64,000 nt of DNA from Cellulomonas gilvus ATCC 13127 (GCF_000218545.1 NC_015671.1:1922001-1986000); one strand, 5' to 3'; positions 28,081 through 36,926 are shown, numbered from the stretch's first letter. Notes: generated from the letters alone by a model not told the origin. Made by a program: numbers and translations.

Positions 28081-29652
28081 TCAGGGCGTTCCGATCTCGC
28101 GCTTGTAGACGACGTCCACGCGATAGCCCGCGTTGCCGACCGGGTCGGTCGACGGGAGGTCCACGCCGGGGATGCCGATCGGGACGTAGTTGATCGTCAC
28201 GGGGTTGCGAAGGTTGACGGTCCCACCGTAGAGCTGTCCGTGGATCTGGGTGTCGTTGTTCGTGTCGATCGTGCACGGCGTGTACATGAAGACCGTGATC
28301 GGGGCGACGGCGAGGCTGCCCGAGTCACCCTTGATGTCGCCGATGCCGCCCGAGCACTCCGCCACGCCGTTCGGGTTCTTGTCCGGCACGATGATCCAGA
28401 AGTTGTGCTTGGCGCCGTCCGCCGAGGTCACGCGGAAGTTGCCGGTCGAGTAGAACGAGTTGGCGAAGATCACCAGGTCCGAGCGCAGCTGGATGTTCAG
28501 ACCGTTCTCGAACTGGGTCGTCGCGCAGTTGCGTGTGTCGAACACCGTCGGCACGGACGGTCCGACGAGCGGGCCGTTGAGGTCGTAGCTCGCGCCGGCG
28601 ACCCGGCACTGCGTGCCCGCGGTGTCGCGCGACGACGCCCACGAGGGCGCACCGTTCGTCGCGGCGTTCGCCCGCACCCAGGTGCGGTAGGCCGCCTGCC
28701 GGTCCCCCGAGTTGGCGAAGCCCACCCAGTCGGACGGCCGGTACACGACCTCGGGCAGACCCTTGGGGATGTACTGCGGGATCTGCGAGGAACCGACGCC
28801 CGTGCGGATCGAGCCGCCGACCTGGATCGGGCCCCACTGCGTGAGGGTCCCGGTCAGCATGATGTCCTTGCCGATCTTCACACCCGAGTTCATGCGCGCG
28901 TTCGCGGTGGCGTACAGCGAACCGCCGACGCTCTGCAGGCCCCCCGTGTGCGCCTGCGAGATCTCGACGTCCTTCTTGCTCCACAGGTTGCCCGTGATGC
29001 GGCACGCGTTGGAGATCCGGACCCCGCCGTTCGCCACGATCATGTTGCCCTTGACGGTGACGTTCGAGTTGCAGTCGACATTCCCCGAGTCCACCCACAC
29101 GTCGACCGCGGTGTCGGGCAGGGCGGTCGTGACCGTGAACGAGTTGGTGGTCATGATGCTGTTCGCCGCGAAGATCGCCGCTCCACGGCCGGTGATCACC
29201 TTCGGCGTCAGCGCGACCTTGGACTGCATGGTGCGCGTCGAGCCCGGGTCCTCCTGTGCGGTGGCGGTGACCACCGCGGTCGCGGCGGTCCCGCCCGTGA
29301 CCGTGCCCGCGGCGCACGTCAGCGCCTTGCCGGTCGAGTCGAAGTACGCCACCGTCGCGTAGCCGGTGACGTCCGACGGCGCCGTGCCGCCGTCCAGGAC
29401 ACCCGTCGCGGGCCAGCGGCACGGCGTGGACGTCTCGAGCTCGGAGTACACCGCGTCGACGATGCCCTCCGCGGTGTGCACCTCGGTGGTGCGTGCCCGG
29501 TCGTCGCCCGAGGCGCGCGTGGCGACGATGACGTTCGCGACCACGACGACCGCGAGCATCGCGCCGATGAGCGCGACCGCGACGGCTGCGACGAGGACGC
29601 TGCCGCGGTCGTCGTGGGCCTCGGCGAGACGGCGTCGGATGGCATCGCGCAT
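28081..29652 (-). CDS. PilX-like large minor pilin, second module
   Basis: 523 residues from the ATG at 29652 (CGGAGGA upstream). A PilX-like start: basic segment, DDRGSVLVAAVAVALIGAM, so the likely cleavage is after Gly and the helix has Ser rather than Phe first. After the helix, residues 150-330 carry short repeated units (VKGNMIVANGGVRISNACRI, GSLYATANARMNSGVKIGKD) that look like a right-handed beta-helix, similar in style to its partner at 32296-34257. Much longer than classical PilX (about 200). Probably a tip or priming component. Third gene of a V-W-X triad, followed by pilD. Confidence 0.75.
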   Translation of the reverse strand: MRDAIRRRLAEAHDDRGSVLVAAVAVALIGAMLAVVVVANVIVATRASGDDRARTTEVHTAEGIVDAVYSELETSTPCRWPATGVLDGGTAPSDVTGYATVAYFDSTGKALTCAAGTVTGGTAATAVVTATAQEDPGSTRTMQSKVALTPKVITGRGAAIFAANSIMTTNSFTVTTALPDTAVDVWVDSGNVDCNSNVTVKGNMIVANGGVRISNACRITGNLWSKKDVEISQAHTGGLQSVGGSLYATANARMNSGVKIGKDIMLTGTLTQWGPIQVGGSIRTGVGSSQIPQYIPKGLPEVVYRPSDWVGFANSGDRQAAYRTWVRANAATNGAPSWASSRDTAGTQCRVAGASYDLNGPLVGPSVPTVFDTRNCATTQFENGLNIQLRSDLVIFANSFYSTGNFRVTSADGAKHNFWIIVPDKNPNGVAECSGGIGDIKGDSGSLAVAPITVFMYTPCTIDTNNDTQIHGQLYGGTVNLRNPVTINYVPIGIPGVDLPSTDPVGNAGYRVDVVYKREIGTP

Positions 29653-29672
29653 GGTTGTCGTCCTCCGGGGCG

Positions 29673-30356
29673 TCACGGTGCGGGGACCGGGCTGCAGGTG
29701 TCGGCCGGGTAGCCGAAGATCGTGTTGCGTCCCGTGAGCGTCGACGTGACGACCGCGGGCCGGGACTGCTCGCTCTGGTCCTCGTCCTTGACGCGCAGGG
29801 TCACGCGGATGGTCTGGGCGTTGGACGCGTTCTCCGCGTCCGACGACTCGACGAAGAAGGGCGGCCACGTGGTCGGGTCGTCCTCGTCGACCACGTCGCT
29901 CGCGGGCCGCACGATGTCGCGCGCCACGGTGCGCCACGACTCGACGCCGCCCGTGGACTGCCACGACGGCTTCCACGACCGGTACTCGAGCCGACCGAAG
30001 GGCGACGCCGCCTCGTAGACCACGCGCCACTGCACGCACTGGAACACACCGTCGGTCTGGGTGTAGACGCGCAGCGAGTAGTACGTGTCGGCGCCGGACA
30101 TCGTGACGGTCTCTGCGGCCGGGTCGGAGATCACGTTGCCGGAGCGGACCTGGCGGTCGATCTGCATGAGCCCGATGCGGACCTGCTCGGTGGCCTCCGT
30201 CCGCGCCAGGTTGTCCTTGGTCTGCCGCGACATCGTGATCATGATCCCGAACACGATGATCAGCAGACCCATGAAGATCGACATCACGACCAGGAGCTCC
30301 ACCAGGGTGAAGCCGGACTGGTCGTCGCTCGCGCGCCGCTCCCGGAACCTGCGCAT
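29673..30356 (-). CDS. PilW-like minor pilin, second module
   Basis: About 227 residues. The start may be the ATG at 30356 or the GTG at 30368; neither has a good ribosome binding site, and translation coupling with the upstream gene is likely. Class III signal: DDQSGFTLVELLVVMSIFMG, with G-F cleavage and Glu at +5. The rest is a typical PilW-like head (TEQVRIGLMQIDRQVRSGNV, YYSLRVYTQTDG, RIRVTL-type strands). It starts 5 bases after the V-type gene stop. Confidence 0.85.
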   Translation of the reverse strand: MRRFRERRASDDQSGFTLVELLVVMSIFMGLLIIVFGIMITMSRQTKDNLARTEATEQVRIGLMQIDRQVRSGNVISDPAAETVTMSGADTYYSLRVYTQTDGVFQCVQWRVVYEAASPFGRLEYRSWKPSWQSTGGVESWRTVARDIVRPASDVVDEDDPTTWPPFFVESSDAENASNAQTIRVTLRVKDEDQSEQSRPAVVTSTLTGRNTIFGYPADTCSPVPAP

Positions 30357-30360
30357 CAGC

Positions 30361-32133
30361 TCACGCACCGGGCGCCGCCTTGAAGCCGGCCGACGCGCGG
30401 GCCGCACCCAGGCTCGTCGTGACGACGAACGCGGAGACGCCGGACGCCGTCTCGATCCGGTAGTGCACCGCGAGGGAGACGGCCCCCGTCTCAGCCGAGA
30501 TGGAGCACCCCTCGCCCGTGCACCCGGCGGGGTCCGCCGCGGTCGCGAGCGACGACGAGGGCGTGACCGACACCGTGCCGGTGGCGGTGATCGTGCGACC
30601 GCCCCCGGTCCAGGTGACGCTGCCCGTGGAGACCGTCGTGTTCGTCGTGCCGCTCAGCGACAGCGTCGTGTAGGACGAGCCGTTCCAGTACCGGACCGTG
30701 CCCGACCGGGACGTCACCGCCGGGTTGGTGCGCTGGGACAGCCCTCGCTCGACGCGGGTCGCGTCGGTGTACGACGTCACCTGCACGAGCCCGGAGCTCG
30801 CCGCGCCGCCGGACCACGGACCCGACCCGACCTGGACGGTGCCGAGCGAGCGCGTCACCCCCGCCGCCGCGCAGCCGGGGCCGGTCAGCGTGGTGCAGCC
30901 GATCGCGGCGGCACCGGGGGCCGAGCTGAACCTGCCGCCGAACGACGAGCTGGTCGACGGCGAGATGCTGCTGAGCACGAACGTGCTGGTCCCCACCGTC
31001 AGCGACGCCGACGTCGGCGCCGCGGCGACCAGGGCCGACGACGCACAGGGCTGACCGGCCGCGATGCCCGTGGCGCACGCACGCACGGTGGTCGCGTCCA
31101 CGGTCGCCCGACCGTTGGACCCGGGAGTGAGCGACATCGTCATCGCGCCGGATCCGAGCGCGAGAGAGCCCGCGGTCCCGAACGAGGTGACGGCGGCGGG
31201 GTCGACCGGTGCGGCGCCCGCCGAGCCGACGTCGTTCGACGCCTGGGTGTCGCTCTTCTGGCCGCCGGTGGTCACGCTGGGCGCGGGGTCCCCACCCGTG
31301 GTGAGCGCGCCGCCCGCGTGCAGCGCGGAGGACTCGACCGAGGTCGACTGCTGCGCGGACAGACCCACACCCGCGGTCCCCGCGCGGAGCGAGGCGACGG
31401 TCGTGGCGCTGCCCGGCAGGATCGGTGTGCTCGCATCGACGGCCGGGTCGGACGCGTGACCGCCGAACGCCGCGGTCACGGTGATCTCCGCTCCCGAGGC
31501 GCCCGCGTTCGCCGCGAACAGCGCCTGGCACGCCCCCAGGTAGGGCTGGTTGGCCGCATCACCGCAGCCACCGTCGGGCGCGTACGCGCGTGACCGCACC
31601 ACGACGTGTCGCTCGTCGGCCCGATGACTGGGTCGCCACGTCGTGATCACGGTCAGCGTCAGGACGTCCGTGCCCGTGGCCGAACGCGTGACATAGGCGC
31701 GCGAGGTGAACACCACGCCGGGCGCCTCGGGGTTCCTGGTGCGCGTGAGGTTGCTCCCACCGCCCCCGGACAGCGGAGCCTTGGTGGTCTCCTGGTCCGT
31801 GCTCTGGACCAGCGGCTCGTCGATGCTCGCGTCGGCAACCGGTCGCAGGCGCGAGCCCGCGACGTTCGGGTCACCGCCGGCGGCGGTCGCGAAGCCGGAG
31901 CGCAACCCCTTGTTCAGGGTGTTCCACGGCAGGGCGCGCAGCTGCTCCATCACCTGGTTGGTGACCGCTGTCCCGAGCGTGCGCTGGCGGGTCTGCTGCG
32001 TGGACACCAGGGCCGAGGTCTGGATCGCCGCCAGCCCGAGCAGCACGCCGCCGATGATCATCATGGCGACGATCAGCTCCATCAGCGTGAAGCCGGAGTC
32101 CTCCCGGACGCCCTGGCTCTCGTCGTGCCGCAC
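30361..32133 (-). CDS. very large PilV-like prepilin, second module
   Basis: 590 residues from the GTG at 32133, with GGGAGG upstream. It starts with a class III signal, EDSGFTLMELIVAMMIIGG, cleaved at G-F with Glu5. Residues up to 210 look PilV-like (TNQVMEQLRALPWNTLNKG); the rest is Ser/Thr/Gly/Ala-rich repetitive beta sequence with several Cys pairs, resembling an adhesin head. Prepilin-like proteins are usually 120-250 residues, so this one is exceptional. It is the first gene downstream of the promoter at 32192-32219. Confidence 0.8.
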   Translation of the reverse strand: MRHDESQGVREDSGFTLMELIVAMMIIGGVLLGLAAIQTSALVSTQQTRQRTLGTAVTNQVMEQLRALPWNTLNKGLRSGFATAAGGDPNVAGSRLRPVADASIDEPLVQSTDQETTKAPLSGGGGSNLTRTRNPEAPGVVFTSRAYVTRSATGTDVLTLTVITTWRPSHRADERHVVVRSRAYAPDGGCGDAANQPYLGACQALFAANAGASGAEITVTAAFGGHASDPAVDASTPILPGSATTVASLRAGTAGVGLSAQQSTSVESSALHAGGALTTGGDPAPSVTTGGQKSDTQASNDVGSAGAAPVDPAAVTSFGTAGSLALGSGAMTMSLTPGSNGRATVDATTVRACATGIAAGQPCASSALVAAAPTSASLTVGTSTFVLSSISPSTSSSFGGRFSSAPGAAAIGCTTLTGPGCAAAGVTRSLGTVQVGSGPWSGGAASSGLVQVTSYTDATRVERGLSQRTNPAVTSRSGTVRYWNGSSYTTLSLSGTTNTTVSTGSVTWTGGGRTITATGTVSVTPSSSLATAADPAGCTGEGCSISAETGAVSLAVHYRIETASGVSAFVVTTSLGAARASAGFKAAPGA

Positions 32134-32191
32134 GGGACCTCCCGATCGGTGAAAGCGCTCCCACGGCACCGCGCCTGTGAGTTCCGACCTT

Positions 32192-32219
32192 GCATCGGCG
32201 CGGGACGCGTCCAGGTTGA
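32192..32219 (-). promoter_or_regulatory. sigma-28 (FliA/WhiG-type) promoter of the second minor-pilin module and pilD
   Basis: On the minus strand: TCAAC (32219-32215), 15 bases, GCCGATGC (32199-32192), 59 bases upstream of the large PilV-like start. One mismatch in the -35 element relative to TCAAG. Confidence 0.72.
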
Positions 32220-32236
32220 GCGCCCTGTGACCAGCA

Positions 32237-32271
32237 CTTTTGCCCGTCTCGGCGGGTGAGACGGGCAAAAG
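32237..32271 (-). terminator. strong hairpin between the two minor-pilin modules
   Basis: Perfect 14-bp inverted repeat, CTTTTGCCCGTCTC (32237-32250) and GAGACGGGCAAAAG (32258-32271), 7-base loop. It lies 25 bases past the PilX-like stop and just before the promoter of the second module. On both strands the T-run is at the 5' side of the stem and no T-tract follows, so it is not a textbook intrinsic terminator; it may work as one or be an RNA processing or stability element. Confidence 0.6.
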
Positions 32272-32295
32272 CGGCGGTACTCCAGGAAACGGGCG

Positions 32296-34257
32296 TCAGG
32301 ACCGGATCGCCGTCGGGGTGTTCACCTCTCCGGAGTAACGGAGCGTGTACTTCGCGTTCGCCCACTTGGGGAAGTAGGGCGGCGTCGCGAACTGCAGCCG
32401 GTTGTCGTACTGGTACAGCTTGGTATAGCCGTTCTGGGTCCCACTCACCGTCTGTCCGACGATGCCGCGCCAGCGCTGGGCGATCGACCCGCGCACCATG
32501 AGCGTGCCCTTGTCGCCACCCACGTTGTACTTCTGCACGTAGAACGAGTGCTGCAGGGTCTGGATCGCGCCGGCGATCTGGATGCCCGATGCAGGGACGT
32601 TGGCGCTGAGCGACGGCTCGCGGTACCGCCGCGGCCAGCCCGAGACCTCGCCCACGCTCTCCAGCGTGCCGAGCCACTCGAACTGCGTCGTGCTGCGTGT
32701 CCGGCACGTGCCGTCGCTGTTGTACCGCGTGCACTTGCCCTGCGCCTTCATGGTGCCCTGGCGCGGGTGGAACACCTCGACCGAGTTGGTGGCGACCAGA
32801 CCCAGCAGGTCGGTGCCCGTCACCGTGCCACCCGCCAGGACCAGGTCCCCGGTCGTGACGATCGACTGCGCGGCAGCGAGCGTCACCCGGCCGTTGACCA
32901 CGCCCTCCGCGTAGAGGTTGCCCTCGCCGCAGTACTTCGTGGTCTCGAGCATGTTCTCGTCGGCGGTGTACGTCGACGACGCCGACGTCGGGCCCCCGGC
33001 GTGCGTCGCGCTGAACGTGCCGACCGGCAGCGTCTGGCCCGTCGGGCCACCCAGCTCGCCCCCATAGCACTGCCGTGTGGCCGAACCGGACCGGTCCACG
33101 TAGATGACCATGTCCGACGGCACTGCGACGGTCGCGCCTGCCGTCGAGTTGAGGTCGGCCAGGCTCCCGCAGGACGGCGCGGCCCCGCCCGGGATCGCCT
33201 GCGAGGTCGGAGCCTTGTTCCCGTTCACGGAGATCTTGTTCCAGACCGTCATCGTCCCGTTCGCGCGGAACAGGATGCGCGTCGAGCCGTAGTAGTGGCA
33301 CCCCGGGGTGTCCGCGAAGGCCGCCGAGTTGTCCGGCAGGTAGAGCGGGTCGTGGTACTTCGGCTGGATGCCGCTGAAGTCGGCGACGCTGCCCGAGCGG
33401 AGGCACTTCGACTCCCACGTGCTGGACGACGCCGTGGCGCCCTGGCACTTGGGATCCGCGGTCCACACCTGCTTGAGGAACTTCGGCTTCTTCCCGGCGT
33501 ACGACGTACCCAGGATCGTGTCGTTGGTGAACACCTCGCCGTCGAGCTCGTCACCGCCGATGAACGTGATCTCCGTACAGCCCTTGCCGGACCGCGACGG
33601 CACCGAGTGCCAGTACGACGCGGTGGGGCTGCCGTTCGCCCCGCACGCCACGATGCTCGTGCCGCCCGGACCGTAGGCCTGCTGGTTGTCCGGGTCGGCC
33701 GACTCGAAGTCCGTGTAGTACACGTAGTCCGTCGAGCCACCCTTGCCGACCGTGGTGTCGATCGTGCGGTACGTGCCGTTGACACGACCGGTCACGAAGA
33801 TCTGGTACGTGCCCTGCGCGCGCTGGGACGAGTCGATCGCGTAGTGGAAGTGCGGCGCATCGGCGTTGGTCTGTCCGGGCTCCACCGGGAGCCAGCCCGC
33901 GGAGGTCGAGGGGTTCCAGCCGCACGCGTTGCTTCCCGACGCCATCGGCCCGCGCCAGGCCAGGTTCGTGCAGTCCGGGGTGTACCCGTACGCGTCGTTG
34001 CGGTTGATCCGGCTGATGAAGTCCTCGACGCCCGACTGCGCCGCTGCCATGGCCGCCGCGTAGTCCTGGTCGTGCCGCGCGAATCGCTGGCTGCTGACCG
34101 TGTAGGCGAGGCCCGTCATCGCGAGCATGCCGAGGATCATCATCGTGCCCACCACGACGACGAGGATCGAGCCGTCCTCGTCCGGGCGGCGTCGCAGGCC
34201 CCGAGCGCGTCGGCGGAAGGCCGCAGGCGACGGGTTGCGGTGACGTGCGGGGGTCAT
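32296..34257 (-). CDS. PilX-like large minor pilin, first module (DUF4900-like)
   Basis: 653 residues from the ATG at 34257. N-terminus basic, then EDGSILVVVVGTMMILGMLA as membrane helix, PilX-type. The head contains GGDELDGEVFTNDTI, resembling the DELxGxVHTND motif of DUF4900-like proteins, and later GNLYAEGVVNGRVTLAAAQS, an extended beta-helix-like region with paired cysteines. Like its counterpart at 28081, it is two to three times longer than classical PilX. It overlaps the PilW-like gene (ATGA) and precedes the hairpin at 32237-32271. Confidence 0.75.
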   Translation of the reverse strand: MTPARHRNPSPAAFRRRARGLRRRPDEDGSILVVVVGTMMILGMLAMTGLAYTVSSQRFARHDQDYAAAMAAAQSGVEDFISRINRNDAYGYTPDCTNLAWRGPMASGSNACGWNPSTSAGWLPVEPGQTNADAPHFHYAIDSSQRAQGTYQIFVTGRVNGTYRTIDTTVGKGGSTDYVYYTDFESADPDNQQAYGPGGTSIVACGANGSPTASYWHSVPSRSGKGCTEITFIGGDELDGEVFTNDTILGTSYAGKKPKFLKQVWTADPKCQGATASSSTWESKCLRSGSVADFSGIQPKYHDPLYLPDNSAAFADTPGCHYYGSTRILFRANGTMTVWNKISVNGNKAPTSQAIPGGAAPSCGSLADLNSTAGATVAVPSDMVIYVDRSGSATRQCYGGELGGPTGQTLPVGTFSATHAGGPTSASSTYTADENMLETTKYCGEGNLYAEGVVNGRVTLAAAQSIVTTGDLVLAGGTVTGTDLLGLVATNSVEVFHPRQGTMKAQGKCTRYNSDGTCRTRSTTQFEWLGTLESVGEVSGWPRRYREPSLSANVPASGIQIAGAIQTLQHSFYVQKYNVGGDKGTLMVRGSIAQRWRGIVGQTVSGTQNGYTKLYQYDNRLQFATPPYFPKWANAKYTLRYSGEVNTPTAIRS

Positions 34258-35003
34258 TCGTCCTCCCCAGGGCGAAGCACTGCCTGCGAGTTCGGCAGGA
34301 GGATGCGCTGGATGTACGTGGTGGGTCCGGTCGAGTTCTGGTCGTCGGAGCGCACCCTCAAGGTGAACTCGATCGAGAGCACCTGGTCGATCTGGGCGGA
34401 CGTGAGCGCCCCGCCCGTCCCGGGGGTCATCGCGGCGCCGGCGTTGTCGAAGTACGTGAACAGCGGGACGGGGCCGTCGGTGCGGACGCCCTCGGCCAGG
34501 ACCTTCGACGTCATGCGCGACCGGCACGCCGCGGAGGCGCCGGCCGACGTCGCGTCGCAGTAGCTGTAGCCGTTGCTGCCCGGGGTCGAGGAGTCGGGAC
34601 GCTGCACGCGCTCGACGAGTCGACCGACCCCCGTGCCCGTGGCCTCGAACGCGTAGGTCACCTGCCGGGGACCGACCGTGTTCCCCGCGTTGTCGAGGTT
34701 CGCGTAGAACTTCATCGAGGTCGTCGACGCGCTGACGAACGCATCGATGTCCGAGCACACGGAGGTCGCGCAGCTGATCAGCTGGCTCGGCTTGACCGCG
34801 GTGCGGATCACCTTCGTGAGCCGCTCGGACGCGGTCCGCGTCGCGTCGATCTGGTCCTGCCGCGCGACGCTCTGCGCGTTGACCCGGTGGTAGCCGATCG
34901 CCATCGTCGTGACGGCCGCCATCAGGACCGTGAAGATCGTCATGCCGATGAGCAGCTCGGCGAGCGTGGTGCCGCTGTCGTCGCGGCGCAGACGGTTCGT
35001 CAC
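34254..35003 (-). CDS. PilW-like minor pilin, first module
   Basis: 249 residues from the GTG at 35003, which overlaps the stop of the upstream gene (GTGA). Class III-like signal: RRDDSGTTLAELLIGMTIF, with Thr instead of Phe at +1 but Glu at +5. The remainder is a PilW-like head with four or more cysteines (CATSVCSDID, CDATSAGASAACRS) and ends with IQRILLPNSQAVL. Overlaps the PilX-like gene by 4 bases. Confidence 0.85.
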   Translation of the reverse strand: MTNRLRRDDSGTTLAELLIGMTIFTVLMAAVTTMAIGYHRVNAQSVARQDQIDATRTASERLTKVIRTAVKPSQLISCATSVCSDIDAFVSASTTSMKFYANLDNAGNTVGPRQVTYAFEATGTGVGRLVERVQRPDSSTPGSNGYSYCDATSAGASAACRSRMTSKVLAEGVRTDGPVPLFTYFDNAGAAMTPGTGGALTSAQIDQVLSIEFTLRVRSDDQNSTGPTTYIQRILLPNSQAVLRPGEDE

Positions 35004-36070
35004 GGCGTCGGCACCTCCACCTCGATCGTGGGCACACCGGGCCCGCCGGGCGCAACGGTGTCGTACCCGCCAGGGGGAGGGAGCGTCCCGAAGTACGCGC
35101 CGTACTGCGTGGGCCACAGCCCGGTGAGCGTCACCACGGCGCCGTCGGCGACGAGCATCCGTCCACCCGACGCACCCGCGTACTCCGACGCCACCACCGT
35201 GTAGGGCTGACCGTCCATCACCGAGTCCGCGACCAGGTCACCCGCGGTGTCGACGAAGTGGATCCGCAGCGACATCGCCCTGTCGTACGCGAAGGACGCG
35301 TTGTTGTTCAGCTTGCCGCGCTCGACCAGGCCGACGACCTTCTCCGGCTCGGGATCGCCCGTGATGTCGACGAGCCCGGCGTCGGACATCCGCGCGCTGT
35401 ACATGGTCCCGGACGCACCGGGGTTGACCTGCACCACCGCGCAGCCCGACGAGTCCGTCAGGCCCGAACGCGACTCGGTGGCCGAGAACACGACCACACG
35501 CCGGCCCGGGTTCGGCTGACCGAGAGCATCGGTCACCTTCACCGCGACGTAGCCGGTCGTGCCCGCGACCTTGTCGTCCTTCTTGGGCGCGAGCGCCGCG
35601 ACCGTGGTCACGGGGGCGACCGCACCCATGTCCTTCCACGTCACCTCGACCTGCACCCGCAGCGTCGGGTACTTCACCATCGCGCCGCCCTCGCACGCGG
35701 AGACGCCGTTGCCGGTGATGTTCCAGGCGCTCGTGCGCCGCACCGTGTAGGCGGTGCCGTCCACACGCAGGGGCTGGCCTGCCGTCTGACCGGTCAGCTG
35801 ATGGGGGTTCACGACCACGCCCTGGTCGGCGACCGCGATCGGCGCGCCCGAGTTGCGTGTGAACTCCTCGCGGACGATGTCGAGCTCACGCGCCGCGAGG
35901 TTCGCGGCGGCGATGCGCGAGCGGTTGCTCTCGCTCATCGACTGCGTCTGCAGGACCAGACCGATGATCGCCATCGACAGGACGCCGAGCACCAGCATCG
36001 CCACCGTGAGCTCGACCATCGAGAAGCCCTCGTCGGCGTGCGCGCGGCGTCGCGACGCGCCTTCGATCAT
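35000..36070 (-). CDS. PilV-like minor pilin with internal Ig-like domain, first module
   Basis: 356 residues from the ATG at 36070 (AAAGG upstream); the frame extends 19 residues further without a ribosome binding site. Class III signal ADEGFSMVELTVAMLVLG. After the helix (residues to 60) and a PilV-like part, a bacterial Ig-like or carboxypeptidase-regulatory-like module is seen near residues 170-230 (VTDALGQPNPGRRVVVFSAT, then GLTDSSGCAVVQVNPGASG). I find no sigma-28-like site upstream of it; it may be read from pilA by leakage through the pilA terminator. Confidence 0.85.
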   Translation of the reverse strand: MIEGASRRRAHADEGFSMVELTVAMLVLGVLSMAIIGLVLQTQSMSESNRSRIAAANLAARELDIVREEFTRNSGAPIAVADQGVVVNPHQLTGQTAGQPLRVDGTAYTVRRTSAWNITGNGVSACEGGAMVKYPTLRVQVEVTWKDMGAVAPVTTVAALAPKKDDKVAGTTGYVAVKVTDALGQPNPGRRVVVFSATESRSGLTDSSGCAVVQVNPGASGTMYSARMSDAGLVDITGDPEPEKVVGLVERGKLNNNASFAYDRAMSLRIHFVDTAGDLVADSVMDGQPYTVVASEYAGASGGRMLVADGAVVTLTGLWPTQYGAYFGTLPPPGGYDTVAPGGPGVPTIEVEVPTP

Positions 36071-36223
36071 GTCCTGCGCCTTTCTTCGAAGCGGCCGTCT
36101 GACCGCCTGCGCCATATCCAACCTCATGTGGGAATGGTGTGGGAACAGGCAGGAAGGGTGACGTGCCGGTGATTTTCACGACGAACGCGGCGGATCCCCA
36201 GAATTAGGACGTCGGTCTGTCGA

Positions 36224-36257
36224 AGAAAGGGCGGGAGCCGCAGCTCCCGCCCTTTCT
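36224..36257 (-). terminator. intrinsic terminator after pilA
   Basis: Perfect 15-bp stem with a CGCA loop (arms 36224-36238 and 36243-36257). On the minus strand the stem ends in CCCTTTCT followed by TCG, giving a short T-tract. It starts 15 bases past the pilA stop, the usual place for a pilin terminator that keeps the major pilin above the minor ones. Confidence 0.88.
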
Positions 36258-36272
36258 CAGGTGATCGCTAGA

Positions 36273-36710
36273 TCAGCACTGGCCCTCTTCGAGGCCACCG
36301 GCGGCGGAGTACTTGTAGCCCTCCGGCGAAGCCGACTTGTCGCCCTTGTCGTTGAAGACCGAGACGCACCACGCGGCGTCGTCGCCGAGGTTGCTCGTGG
36401 AGCCGAGCTCGACGTTGGTCGAGGCGTTGCCGACGGGCTCGCCGTTGACCTCCCACTTGCCGGCAGCGGTGTCCAGCGCGACCGTCACGGCGGTGGAGCC
36501 GTCCCAGTCGACGAAGTAGGTGGCGACCTCCTTGCCGATGGTCGACACGTCAGCCTTGGCCGCGGAGTCCTCGGCCTTCTTGCGCTGGCTGAGGAAGACC
36601 GGGATGGCGATCGCGGCGAGGATGCCGATGATGATCATGACGACGAGGAGCTCGATCAGGGTGAAGCCCTGGTCCTTCTCCTCCATGGACTTGCGAACGC
36701 GAGCGATCAT
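36273..36710 (-). CDS. pilA: major type IV pilin
   Basis: 145 residues from the ATG at 36710, with AGGAG 7 bases upstream. Prepilin leader of 14 residues ending KDQG, mature protein starting FTLIELLVVMIIIGILAAIA with Glu5. The head has two cysteines (AAWCVSV and the final EEGQC) that likely form the D-loop disulphide. Typical size for type IVa pilins. Monocistronic: its own promoter at 36792-36819 and terminator at 36224-36257. Confidence 0.95.
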   Translation of the reverse strand: MIARVRKSMEEKDQGFTLIELLVVMIIIGILAAIAIPVFLSQRKKAEDSAAKADVSTIGKEVATYFVDWDGSTAVTVALDTAAGKWEVNGEPVGNASTNVELGSTSNLGDDAAWCVSVFNDKGDKSASPEGYKYSAAGGLEEGQC

Positions 36711-36757
36711 GCTGAGCTCCTGAAGTCGAAAGCGGGTGTGTCGTTGTCCAACGCAGT

Positions 36758-36773
36758 CCGGCCGTGAGGCCGG
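36758..36773 (-). other. small hairpin in the pilA leader
   Basis: CCGGCC-GTGA-GGCCGG, a perfect 6-bp stem in the transcribed leader between the promoter and the pilA start. It may stabilise the messenger or be fortuitous in GC-rich sequence. Confidence 0.4.
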
Positions 36774-36791
36774 TTCAGTGGTGCATCCCCC

Positions 36792-36819
36792 ACATCGACC
36801 CGCGCAGGGTCGGACTTGA
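36792..36819 (-). promoter_or_regulatory. sigma-28 (FliA/WhiG-type) promoter of pilA
   Basis: On the minus strand: TCAAG (36819-36815), 15 bases, GTCGATGT (36799-36792). The spacing equals the other pil sites; the -10 has two mismatches to GCCGATAA-like sequences at its first half. It would give a leader of about 75 bases. Confidence 0.65.
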
Positions 36820-36891
36820 GCCGAAGTTCCGTCCGGCGCCAGATTCACCCGAACGGCGCAGGGTCGTGCGAAACCGCACCAACGCGCACGA

Positions 36892-36926
36892 ACGGCGCCG
36901 CCCCGGACATTTCCGGGGGGCGCCGT
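36892..36926 (-). terminator. hairpin after pilC
   Basis: ACGGCGCC(G)CCCCGG (36892-36906) pairs with CCGGGGGGCGCCGT (36913-36926) with one bulge and an ACATTT loop, about 18 bases past the pilC stop and upstream of the pilA promoter. Confidence 0.7.

Noticed and set aside
36071..36223. Sixth sigma-28-like promoter expected upstream of the first minor-pilin module
   Set aside because: I looked for GCCGAT-like sequence at the proper distance from a TCAAG-like element and found none.
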